From positions 1 to 64,000 of the forward strand of contig JBBQUM010000017.1 in assembly GCA_038212445.1 (NCBI GenBank): a DNA stretch of 64,000 bases. The letters are read 5' to 3'. The notes beneath the pieces are model-generated. The model was given only the letters and a program-made list of their open reading frames with translations. It did not search any database and had not been told where the DNA came from. The stretch's first letter is position 1, and each line of letters starts with the position of its first letter. Position numbers and translations under genes: made by a program. This document shows positions 42,085-49,263 of the stretch, in pieces. This stretch comes from TMP-7 sp038212445. Its GTDB lineage: Bacteria; Acidobacteriota; Terriglobia; Bryobacterales; Bryobacteraceae.

Positions 42085-42188
42085 GATCTTCTCAAGGATA
42101 GCGGGCCCGAGGAACTGAGCCACCTCCAAGTTGTCAGTACTTGGCTCGAATGCATCTAAAACCGCTCAAGCTGATCGGCGGCAATTAG
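42085..42188 (+). pseudogene. degraded manganese catalase fragment (copy 1)
   Basis: Translated on the plus strand, GAT at 42085 gives DLLKDSGPEELSHLQVVST, matching the manganese-catalase block LLMDIATEELSHLEIVGTL. A base is missing near 42140, and in another frame ATG 42150 continues MHLKPLKLIGGN before TAG. The family usually has RMHLKPLK at that point. Only the core helix remains, without a start or the later metal ligands, so it is a relic. The rest of 41991-42406 shows no gene. A similar but independently decayed copy lies at 46429-46616. Confidence 0.65.
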
Positions 42189-42406
42189 AACTCCCGGCGA
42201 GAAGATACATTACTCGCGGTAACTGAAGCAACCCTCGTGGCAGATGATGCCCTACCGGATTCCAGTGCCATAGGGGCATGGTGCGTCGCTCAGATGCCCT
42301 GGCGATATTAAAGTGGCAGGACCGGTGTGCTCTGATCTCTTGCCTGATCAGCGACGAACACACGACGCGCCGATCGGCTGCCAGTGACCAATCGTGTCCA
42401 GCATTG

Positions 42407-43192
42407 TCATTCGCATTGCCAAAAGGCTCTGCTCGACTCGATTCCATCAGATTGAAGCCGGACTGCAAGTTTTTGGAGAGCTGATTTGTGAATTTGCGAA
42501 ACTCGACTCTCGTTGATTCCCATCACATTGCCGATTTCCTTCATTGTTAGATCTTTGGTGTAGTAGAGCACGACTACTTTCTGATAGCGTTCGGGCAGGA
42601 TTTTGACGGCTTCGCCAAGCGTATCTCGAAGTTCTTCACGCCCACACATCCAATCGGGCCGAGTCTCGGGACCGCTTGGAATGTCGAGGGGCGGCATGAT
42701 TTGCTGATTGAATTCGTGAGATGAGGTAGAGACCGGAGCACTCCTAGCGCAGGCCAGGTCGAGACTAATTTGACGCCAACGCACCACCGTTACACCCAGC
42801 TTTGCTGCGATCTCCAATTCGGTTGGATCCCGTTGCAGTGTTGTTGCCAAATCTCGTGTCGCCGCTTCCACATCTTTCTGGCGGCGGCGTATGTCGCGCG
42901 AGGCCCAGTCCTGTGCCCGCAGGCTGTCGATAATGGCACCCTTTATGCGGTGCTTAGCGTACGACGGGAAAGCGACATTCTTCCGTGAATCGTACTTGTT
43001 GGCCGCATCGAACAGTCCCAAAATACCCGCGTGAATCAGATCGTCAACGTCAACATGCACCGGGAGGTTCTCGTGAACGCGAATGGCAATCGCCTTCACA
43101 AGGGAGAGATTATCCAAGACCAGTTCGTCCCTATTGTTAAGCTTTCCGGTTGCCGGTGCAGGGACAATCACATTCTGTTTTGAGCTCTTCAT
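42407..43192 (-). CDS. RNA polymerase sigma factor, FliA/SigB/WhiG type (sigma-70 group 3)
   Basis: A 261-residue sigma factor. Region 2 is NLSLVKAIAIRVHENLPVHV followed by DDLIHAGILGLFDAANKYD (2.1-2.2), FPSYAKHRIKGAIIDSLR (2.3-2.4) and ASRDIRRRQKDV. A region 3 helix-turn-helix (TELEIAAKLGVTVVRWRQ) and region 4 (LPERYQKVVVLYYTKDLTMK, then GNVMGINESRVSQIHKSALQ) follow. The order with region 3 and length place it with flagellar or stress group 3 sigmas. No flagellar, anti-sigma or RsbW-like gene is adjacent, so its regulon cannot be assigned. AGAGGTG lies upstream of ATG 43192. Confidence 0.92.
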   Translation of the reverse strand: MKSSKQNVIVPAPATGKLNNRDELVLDNLSLVKAIAIRVHENLPVHVDVDDLIHAGILGLFDAANKYDSRKNVAFPSYAKHRIKGAIIDSLRAQDWASRDIRRRQKDVEAATRDLATTLQRDPTELEIAAKLGVTVVRWRQISLDLACARSAPVSTSSHEFNQQIMPPLDIPSGPETRPDWMCGREELRDTLGEAVKILPERYQKVVVLYYTKDLTMKEIGNVMGINESRVSQIHKSALQKLAVRLQSDGIESSRAFWQCE

Positions 43193-43476
43193 TAATCACC
43201 TCTCCGTTCGGAATTCGTGAAGAGATCCGCGACAGTCTTGACATACTCGTGCGGGCAGCGGCCCTAAAGTCAACGACTCGCACATTTCGCCGCTGCTGCT
43301 CACGACTTCTGGTTGCCGTTAAACAGGCGAGCGCGCAATCGCGCTATCGGTCTCTTCTTTGCCTAGAGTGGTTGATAGGGGCCGGCGCAGAATAATCTGG
43401 GGCGCGCATAGGTAAGTGCCCATTTTATGAGCCGGCTATTAAGCCTATCGGATGTGATTCCATGATATTCCTGAGT

Positions 43477-43498
43477 GGGGGGGGCTACAACCCCCCCC
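43477..43498. other. perfect eight-G/eight-C hairpin
   Basis: Eight G residues (43477-43484), a six-base CTACAA loop and eight C residues (43491-43498) form an extremely stable stem. There is no following T-run on either strand, so it is not a standard intrinsic terminator; it may be a transcription or replication barrier or a repeat relic. Confidence 0.6.
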
Positions 43499-43986
43499 AA
43501 TGAAGGGCTACCCATCATCTTTTGTTCCGAACGCGGACACCCAGTCTTTGACAGTGCTGAAAGCAAACACGGAGTTGCGAACATCCCGATCTCGACCGCT
43601 CAAGAACGATGTCCTGACCTGCCGGGTGATCGTCAATCAAGCTTGACCGTGGCGCCCCTGGGGTTTGATCGGGAGCCACAAAAAAGCTCCTGAACCGAGG
43701 ATGGAGCGTGGTTTCCCGCATGCAATCCCCTCAAGTAAACACTCGTTTTTCAAAAGCTCTGCCAAGGTATTAAAACAAAATAGTCATAATTCGGGGTCTC
43801 AGTGCGGTGCAGGCAGACGCGATTTTTTCCATGTGCCTTTCGCGGAGAGAGAGAGAGAACGGTCTTCATCCGAAACCAGCGTTCTCATCGCCTTTACCCA
43901 ACACTCGCGATACCGTCTATGCCGAAAATTCTTCTGAGTGGGGTGTTGGTCCGCGAGCAGGAAACATAAAGCCTCGGTTATGTGAG

Positions 43987-44003
43987 TTTACCCTTGGGGT
44001 AAA
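43987..44003. promoter_or_regulatory. 17-base palindrome TTTACCC-TTG-GGGTAAA, possible operator
   Basis: Perfect seven-base arms around a three-base centre, as in many dimeric-repressor operators. No adjacent promoter is clear; the next possible gene starts 213 bp downstream on the plus strand. Confidence 0.35.
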
Positions 44004-44215
44004 TGTGGTCATGGGAAACATGCTGCCGTCACCTGGATGACACACTTAACCACGAAAATCTCAACACAACACGCGACTAACGAGTGAAAGACAGTTAGCC
44101 ATTGTGTTCGAACTCGGAATATGTAACGCTCAAATAGCAACCCCTCTAGGGCCTCGGCGCAAATCCGTTAGCGCAGGTCGTTCCCCTCCAGCCGTGGTTA
44201 GAAGGAGGAACTGAC

Positions 44216-44326
44216 TTGCAACTCGATCAGGCTTACCGCATCAATCCGCGACGCTGGCGATTTATCCCGCCGACGGTGTTGGAACGCGCGTTATATGATC
44301 CCCGCCGGCTCGATCGTTACTGGTAG
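44216..44326 (+). CDS. short 36-codon gene with strong ribosome site
   Basis: AGGAGG at 44203-44208 sits seven bases before a TTG start, an ideal spacing and the best ribosome site in this tract. The predicted peptide (LQLDQAYRINPRRWRFIPP then TVLERALYDPRRLDRYW) is basic, Arg- and Trp-rich and lacks a hydrophobic segment. No family is recognised. It could be a small regulatory protein or the start of a gene later truncated, since the stop is followed directly by a second TAG. Confidence 0.45.
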   Translation: MQLDQAYRINPRRWRFIPPTVLERALYDPRRLDRYW

Positions 44327-44429
44327 TAGCTGGGCCCTTGGGCGGTCTGCGAATGACCGATGTGAAATAATTCGGGAAAATCGCTATGAGGGTTAGGCGA
44401 CCTGCGAGAGCGGGAACTTCGGATCAGCG

Positions 44430-44627
44430 ATGAAGAGGCGAACAAACGCTGCAACGTTCGCGATCTATTTCCTGCTCGCCGGACCCTGCGCCGTCTGAAT
44501 CTGGGTCAATTCATTAATCAACGGCGCGAAACTAACTGACGCCTACAAGGATTTAATGCCGATAAAAGGCGGCACTTGGATCGCTGCGACACAAAGGGGA
44601 CGCACAAAGTGCATTCTGAAACAGTAA
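44430..44627 (+). pseudogene. possible stop-interrupted secreted small protein
   Basis: ATG 44430 gives a signal-like start (MKRRTNAATFAIYFLLAGPC) stopped by TGA at 44496. The same frame then stays open for 42 more codons (INGAKLTDAYKDLMPIKGG and onward) to TAA at 44625. It could be a gene with a nonsense mutation or a chance frame; no homology is recognised, and no good ribosome site precedes it. Confidence 0.2.
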
Positions 44628-44866
44628 CTCGCAACGGCGGGTTTCTGACAACCTGGTTCCTGTCGATGGCAACACCTGCAGGCGCCCCGGCTTTATGGTT
44701 TGATTGGCAGGGGTTTGCGCTCGACGTTGCCTACCAGTTGGCTATTCTTGGGATTGAGCTGTGGCTGATTCTCACGGTTTGGCGTCGCGCGCTCACTTTC
44801 ATGGAACAATCCGAAACAATCGAGGAAATGGAGCAACTCCCTTGGAAGAACCGACGTTTGCGTTGA
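44609..44866 (+). CDS. small single-pass membrane protein, hypothetical
   Basis: An 85-residue frame from GTG 44609, preceded by AAAGGGGA at a suitable distance; ATG 44576 and ATG 44669 are other starts. One clear membrane helix (VAYQLAILGIELWLILTVW) is followed by a short charged tail (SETIEEMEQLPWKNRRLR). No family is recognised. The stop lies inside the next frame, so the two may be coupled. Codon choice is less biased than in the flanking operons, consistent with the less conserved tract. Confidence 0.4.
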   Translation: MHSETVTRNGGFLTTWFLSMATPAGAPALWFDWQGFALDVAYQLAILGIELWLILTVWRRALTFMEQSETIEEMEQLPWKNRRLR

Positions 44867-45234
44867 GCTCGTCGAGATTGTCTGGCCTTCGATTAGAGCT
44901 GGAAAATGTCCTCAACGACATTGATGGCGGCCCTGGCAAAAAGCCTGTAAGCGATCTGGAGGTTGTCCTACTCCACCTGGAATCGAAATTATTGCCTTCC
45001 GCCCGCATCTGCCGCGGCCGGGTGGTGCGGGTGCCGCCTCAGGGCTTCGGCGAATACGAACTCCGCACCGAATACCGAGACCAAGTGCGGGATGCGCACC
45101 ACCGTTTGATTTCGACGATGCGCTATTGGACGTCTGATCCAGTTGCGATCGCCGCCGCTCTTCGTGATGCTCTGGGAAATTGGCCACTTAGTGTTCAACA
45201 AACCGGACCGGTGACGGAACCGGAGAGGTATTGA
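44842..45234 (+). CDS. hypothetical protein of gene-poor tract
   Basis: A 130-residue frame from a TTG at 44842 that overlaps the previous frame by 25 bases; GGAG lies about ten bases upstream. The product is mixed helix and strand (LSGLRLELENVLNDIDGG, DLEVVLLHLESKLLPSARIC, RVVRVPPQGFGEYELRTEYR). It has no signal peptide, membrane helix or known motif. The frame is open back to 44761. It may be a real lineage-specific gene, but support is only its length and plausible composition. Confidence 0.4.
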   Translation: MEEPTFALSSSRLSGLRLELENVLNDIDGGPGKKPVSDLEVVLLHLESKLLPSARICRGRVVRVPPQGFGEYELRTEYRDQVRDAHHRLISTMRYWTSDPVAIAAALRDALGNWPLSVQQTGPVTEPERY

Positions 45235-45622
45235 AACGAGCTTTTCTCGAGCTGTTTAGGGGGCTTGAGTTGAGGAAGCGAGGCGTCGGAGGTCCGCATA
45301 CCAACAGATTGGTATAAGGCGCCGTGCGGCGGCCGAGGCCATCGTTACAGCTTACCGGCCGAAACGCAGTTCAGGACAGAGATGTTTCAGCACTCATGTT
45401 CGGCGCGATGAAGTCGAGTGCGAGACGCGCATCTTCGGATAGGCGCGGCACCGGTTGAATCGCCGATTGATTGAGTCTGCTTGGCTGTAGGCAATACAGG
45501 CCTGACTGAACGACTACGTCAACGTTGTCATGTTAATCCCAGAGCGCCGCTAGAAGAGTACGACTCCGCCGTGGGATTGGAGCAATTCCAAAAGCGACGG
45601 TTGTTCCTTTCAAAACCTTGGT

Positions 45623-45733
45623 GGAGTTGGACTCGGCCTTCTGGTGCTGACGGCCGGTTACAATTCCCGATGGTGGGTAGTCGCGCTCGTACCTGGAACC
45701 CCAGATAGGCCGCGAATGGTCGATCTCACGTAG
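45623..45733 (+). pseudogene. possible DUF2892-like membrane-protein remnant
   Basis: The plus frame reads GVGLGLLVLTAGYNSRWW then VVALVPGTP and stops at TAG 45731. This resembles the RIxLGLxLLALG...WWGLIGLVPLLTG core of small DUF2892 membrane proteins, but the N-terminal block and the Cys-Pro end are missing. The match is short and from memory, so it could be chance. Confidence 0.22.
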
Positions 45734-45874
45734 GATGGCAGGAACTCATGGTGTTTACGGTGGATCCGAACAGCGCGGAATTTCAGTGAGGCCAAGTTCA
45801 GTCAAAAAATCCGGAGTTTTAACCCTTGCTTCCGGCGACGCCGAGGTCCACACTGCAGTCCACTAGTTGCTTCA

Positions 45875-45905
45875 ATCGGTGGCAGACTCGGAAGCTGCCA
45901 CCGAT
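45875..45905. terminator. perfect 11-bp hairpin, terminator-like
   Basis: ATCGGTGGCAG (45875-45885) and CTGCCACCGAT (45895-45905) pair perfectly around a nine-base loop. On the plus strand only a short ATTT follows, so it is weak as an intrinsic terminator; it could also be a regulator site. Confidence 0.4.
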
Positions 45906-45964
45906 ATTTGCGGAGGCCTGAACGTCACTATTCGCATCGACCAATCCTGCCGATCTTCTTAGTG

Positions 45965-46216
45965 ATGGAACACTGGTCTGACGATCTCTCCGCGGCGAGT
46001 CTGATGGATCTCGCGAGTCTGCAAGTTGAGAATCGCATCTGGGGCAAGGACCTGCGACGCCTCGCCCAGTCACTCGTGGAGAGCCGCCTGTCGAAGGTAA
46101 TCAGCCAGGACGAATATTTCCACGGGCGCAACCGTGGGCAAGCAGAGGCCGTGGAGTGCCACCGTCGAGCTGCTGTGATTTCAACCCAGATGTGCCGGGC
46201 TTACAGCCAGGTTTGA
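45965..46216 (+). CDS. hypothetical protein, helical
   Basis: An 83-residue frame from ATG 45965 (MEHWSDDLSAASLMDLASLQ onward) rich in Leu, Arg and Glu with no cysteine cluster or membrane helix. The frame is open upstream to 45908, and no clear ribosome site precedes either start. No family is recognised. It lies just after the 11-bp hairpin. Coding status is uncertain. Confidence 0.3.
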   Translation: MEHWSDDLSAASLMDLASLQVENRIWGKDLRRLAQSLVESRLSKVISQDEYFHGRNRGQAEAVECHRRAAVISTQMCRAYSQV

Positions 46217-46428
46217 TGTCGCGATCGCCTCGCGCGAAATAGCCGTAGTCAATGACAGCGAACAGGTGATCCCGCGTGAATCACCATAGGCGTTCTCATG
46301 AATAAAGAACGCCGAAGCTTCTAAAGAAGCCATTGAGTGTTCGGAAAAGATTCGCGAAAGAATACGCCCACTCGAGAGTCCCGAGGCGTCGAGGCGAACT
46401 TCCCGCACTGTCCCACTCACGGAGGAAG

Positions 46429-46616
46429 ATGGGGAAGAAACAGAACTCCGACCCGCGTTTTGGCAACTTGTTGCTGGAACACCTTGGCGGCGCAAACGGA
46501 GAACTCGAAGCGGCCATCCAGTACTCCATTCAAGGGATTAGTTGCTTATGGATATCGGAACCGAGGAGCTGAGCCATCTCGACGTTGTCGGTACCTTGGC
46601 TCGCATGCCTCTATAA
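46429..46616 (+). pseudogene. frameshifted manganese catalase fragment (copy 2)
   Basis: ATG 46429, with GGAGGA immediately upstream, opens SDPRFGNLLLEHLGGANGEL followed by EAAIQYSIQG, matching the NPRFAxLLLEQFGGxxGELxAAMQYxxQ block of manganese catalases. Around 46535-46550 the frame changes, with loss of the linker, and continues LLMDIGTEELSHLDVVGTLA then RMPL and TAA at 46614. Both conserved blocks, including the metal-ligand EE, are thus present but out of frame and the remaining two-thirds of the enzyme is absent. It is a truncated relic similar to copy 1 at 42085. No intact catalase gene is in the window. Confidence 0.7.
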
Positions 46617-47114
46617 CCGCCCAAGACTAACACCCGAACCATCTAGATTCAGCCATCGGGATCGCACCGGTTGGGACCGGGGATATTTAGAATGGGGTAC
46701 CTCGATCGATCGCGGGGAATTCCGATCCGCGGTCCCTACGTTACGCGTTTGGGCATAGATCGGCGGCTACGCCTTAGCGGCTGCGAGACTCAACCGTCTT
46801 TTTTAGATCGCAGATATTTTTCTTCTTCTGGATACTCAATCACTTGCCAACTTCGATCCCCCTCCGGATTCTTGACCTACTGGTGTAATGAATCCAGGAG
46901 TGATCACATGCCTTTAACGAAATTGAAACGCTGCCGCGTCAATTGCGCCCAGCCTGCCGGCCGGCGAATCAAAAATTTACCAAACGAACCTAATCCCACA
47001 AACGGACAGTAGCCCGATCGCTCTCCGACTCCCTCGGTTGGGCGGCTGAACTATTTTCTGGCTGATGTCGAAACTGGCTCCCCTCAGACGACATATCAGT
47101 GAGGGACGGCAAAC
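46617..47114. other. gene-poor stretch
   Basis: About 500 bases after the catalase relic with no recognised gene. A 113-codon frame at 46671-47012 has no ribosome site and an unlikely composition. A TATTTTTCTTCTTC run at 46816-46829 is the most AT-rich part. Nothing else was identified. Confidence 0.45.
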
Positions 47115-47363
47115 ATGATGACCCAATTCAGCAAGCTCGGAACGGATTCGGGACTTGGAGCCCTGATGGGAAGATGGTCGCGAGTTTTGAGTGCCTTCGG
47201 CGGCAATAGGGTCGATCAGGATTCGTCATCGGATCTCGCCCCCATCCAACAGAATGGCTTCCTTTCACTGCGTGAGCGTATTCGACAGGAAGGCCCCGGT
47301 GAAGGCGTCGTGTATGTTCCCTGGCTCGACTGGATACAAGAAAAGCAGTCGGCCGTTCACTAG
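47115..47363 (+). CDS. small hypothetical protein
   Basis: An 82-residue frame from ATG 47115 (MMTQFSKLGTDSGLGALMGR onward) with GAGGGA about ten bases upstream. The product is hydrophilic with a C-terminal GVVYVPWLDWIQEKQ segment. No domain, membrane helix or signal peptide is seen. It lies 40 bp before the YCII-like gene on the same strand and might be co-transcribed with it. Coding status is moderately supported by the ribosome site. Confidence 0.4.
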   Translation: MMTQFSKLGTDSGLGALMGRWSRVLSAFGGNRVDQDSSSDLAPIQQNGFLSLRERIRQEGPGEGVVYVPWLDWIQEKQSAVH

Positions 47364-47403
47364 AAGTACCGCCGCCTTGTATCATCGGCAGAGGGGGGTA
47401 GTG

Positions 47404-47745
47404 ATGCAATTTGCGTGTCTGGTGTACGCCGAAGAAGCGGCGCTTGCAAAAATGGATGACGAACACTGCGTGGCCTACGACGCCTCATTGAGAAGCCGGG
47501 GTGTTTGTACTGCTTCAGAAGCGCTACAGCCTGTACGGACGGCAGCGACCGTGCGGATGCGGGCCGGCAAAATGGCCATCACCGATGGTCCGTTCACCGA
47601 GACAAAAGAAATCCTCGCGGGCTTCTACCTGATCGAAGCCGCGGACCAGGCCGCAGCCATCGAGATTGCATCCAGGATCCCGGCGGCTGAGGTGGGGTGC
47701 ATCGAGGTAAGACCGGTCAGACAGCTGGCCGGCAGAAGCGCCTGA
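47404..47745 (+). CDS. YCII-related (DGPF-domain) protein
   Basis: A 113-residue ferredoxin-like fold protein. It starts MQFACLVYAEE and contains the hallmark KMAITDGPFTETKEILAGFY, followed by DQAAAIEIASRIPAAEVG and a final IEVRP strand. DGPF-type YCII proteins are often encoded next to ECF sigma factors; here none is adjacent, although one lies at 52 kb. ATG 47404 fits the family start and follows GAGGGG; the frame is open upstream. The enzymatic role is unknown; related YciI proteins can have hydrolase activity. Confidence 0.85.
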   Translation: MQFACLVYAEEAALAKMDDEHCVAYDASLRSRGVCTASEALQPVRTAATVRMRAGKMAITDGPFTETKEILAGFYLIEAADQAAAIEIASRIPAAEVGCIEVRPVRQLAGRSA

Positions 47746-47802
47746 CGCGCCGCGGTATCAATCGTTGCAGCCGGCAGAGAAATCGGCGGTATCCTTTTCC
47801 TC

Positions 47803-49224
47803 ATGCATAGGTTGCTGATTATTCTGGCGGTGATGGGCGGGCTGTTTGCTGATGACAAGGGCGCGTTGATCCAAAAGATGGATGCCCAGTCAACTCACTA
47901 CGGGGACGTGTCCCGAAAAATCTGGGAGTTCGCCGAGGTCGGATATAAGGAAAACAAGAGCGCGGATCTGCTGAAGGCTGAACTTCGAGCGGCAGGTTTC
48001 CGGCTCGAAGAAAATGTCGCCGGCATCCCGACCGCTTTTACCGCCACATGGGGGCAGGGTAGGCCGGTGATCGGCATAATGGGCGAGTACGACGCCCTGC
48101 CGGGTCTGTCGCAGGACACTTCGCCCGACCGTAAGCCCATCGTGGCCGGCGGTCCCGGACACGGCTGTGGCCACAACCTGCTGGGAGCAGCGTCCCTGTT
48201 CGCCGCCGTCACCATCAAAGACTGGATGGCCGACAAGAGGATCGCCGGCACCATCCGCTTCTATGGAACTCCGGCTGAAGAGGGCGGCGGCGGCAAGCTC
48301 TACATGATTCGCGCCGGCGCTTTCAAGGATGTCGATACCGTCCTCAGCTGGCATCCGTCAGACCAGAATGGCGGGTCGCTCAAAAGCTCTCTCGCGATCA
48401 TTTCGGCGAAATTCCGCTTTTACGGGAAGCCGGCCCACGCCGCGGCTGCACCGGATGCCGGACGGTCGGCGTTGGACGGCCTGATGATCATGGCGAATTC
48501 GGTGGAAATGCTGCGGGAGCACGTGCCCGATTCCACCCGCATCCACTACGTCATCACCAACGGCGGATCCGCGCCGAACATCGTCCCGGACTACGCCGAG
48601 CTCTTCCTGTACGCACGCCATCCAAGCATGCCTGTGCTGGACAAGATCTGGGACCGCATCCTCAAGTGCGCACAAGCCGGAGCGCTGGCAAGCGAGACGC
48701 GGATGGAAATGGAGTTCATCGACAGCTCGTACAACACGCTGCCGAACGACACGCTCGCCGCGCTGGTGGACAAGAATATGCGACTGGTAGGCGGAGTGAC
48801 CTACACGCAGGAAGAGCAGACCTTTGCCGAATCCATTCGGAAGACGCTGCCTGACCGGACGCGGCAATTGGGAAGCCAGGAGAAGATCGAGGCTCCGACC
48901 GAGGGCACAGGGTCAGCGTCCACCGACGCGGCAGATGTCAGTTGGACGGTGCCGATGGCGGCGATGGGAGCGGCGACGTTTGTGCCGGGCGTGCCGGCGC
49001 ATAGCTGGCAGTCGGCTGCATGCGCAGGAATGTCGATCGGACGAAAAGGAATGGTGGTTGCCGCAAAGTCGCTGGTGCTGACGGCAGTGGATTTATTCAC
49101 GGATCCGAAATTAGTGGAGTCGGCGAAGGCCAGCTTTGAGAAGAGACGCGCAGGCTTTGAATACCGCTCGCGAGTGCCCGAGGGACACGCGCCGCCGCTG
49201 GGATATCGGGATAACGCCAAGTAG
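47803..49224 (+). CDS. M20-family amidohydrolase, AbgB-like
   Basis: A 473-residue zinc peptidase-type amidohydrolase with a short signal-like N-terminus (LLIILAVMGGLFA), so possibly periplasmic. Metal and catalytic blocks are GIMGEYDALPGL, GGPGHGCGHNLLGAA, YGTPAEEGGGGK and, in the second half, GTGSASTDAADVSWTVP and VPAHSWQSAA. This order and the KIWEFAEVGYKE start match p-aminobenzoyl-glutamate hydrolase subunit B (AbgB) rather than the shorter IAA-amino-acid hydrolases. The natural substrate is unknown; an N-acyl amino acid is likely. The MFS transporter gene follows by 39 bp and may import its product. Confidence 0.9.
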   Translation: MHRLLIILAVMGGLFADDKGALIQKMDAQSTHYGDVSRKIWEFAEVGYKENKSADLLKAELRAAGFRLEENVAGIPTAFTATWGQGRPVIGIMGEYDALPGLSQDTSPDRKPIVAGGPGHGCGHNLLGAASLFAAVTIKDWMADKRIAGTIRFYGTPAEEGGGGKLYMIRAGAFKDVDTVLSWHPSDQNGGSLKSSLAIISAKFRFYGKPAHAAAAPDAGRSALDGLMIMANSVEMLREHVPDSTRIHYVITNGGSAPNIVPDYAELFLYARHPSMPVLDKIWDRILKCAQAGALASETRMEMEFIDSSYNTLPNDTLAALVDKNMRLVGGVTYTQEEQTFAESIRKTLPDRTRQLGSQEKIEAPTEGTGSASTDAADVSWTVPMAAMGAATFVPGVPAHSWQSAACAGMSIGRKGMVVAAKSLVLTAVDLFTDPKLVESAKASFEKRRAGFEYRSRVPEGHAPPLGYRDNAK

Positions 49225-49263
49225 TCGAGGAATCGGCCGCGAGCGACATCTGTGCTAGCCTAA

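Larger units (their letters stand above)
43193..44215. other. gene-poor stretch with inverted repeats
   Basis: About 1 kb without a convincing gene. Open frames are short, lack ribosome sites and show no recognisable family. It includes a GC hairpin at 43477-43498, a 17-base palindrome at 43987-44003 and a GA-dinucleotide run at 43844-43857. The base composition is less GC-rich than in the flanking genes. It probably holds decayed DNA plus leader sequences for the short ORF at 44216. Confidence 0.5.
45235..45964. other. gene-poor stretch
   Basis: No well-supported gene in 730 bases. Contents noted: a dyad TACCAA-CAGA-TTGGTA at 45299-45314, a DUF2892-like remnant at 45623-45733 and a long perfect hairpin at 45875-45905. 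Confidence 0.5.

Noticed and set aside
43515..43721. Minus-strand 68-codon frame with SLIDDHPAGQDIVLE, reminiscent of a response-regulator receiver start
   Set aside because: Only a few residues match, the conserved Asp strand is missing and there is no ribosome site; probably chance.
44430..44627. TGA at 44496 as a selenocysteine codon
   Set aside because: No selenoprotein family similarity and no SECIS-like hairpin recognised right after it.
46671..47012. 113-codon plus-strand frame
   Set aside because: No ribosome site, atypical composition and no similarity; overlaps a decayed tract.
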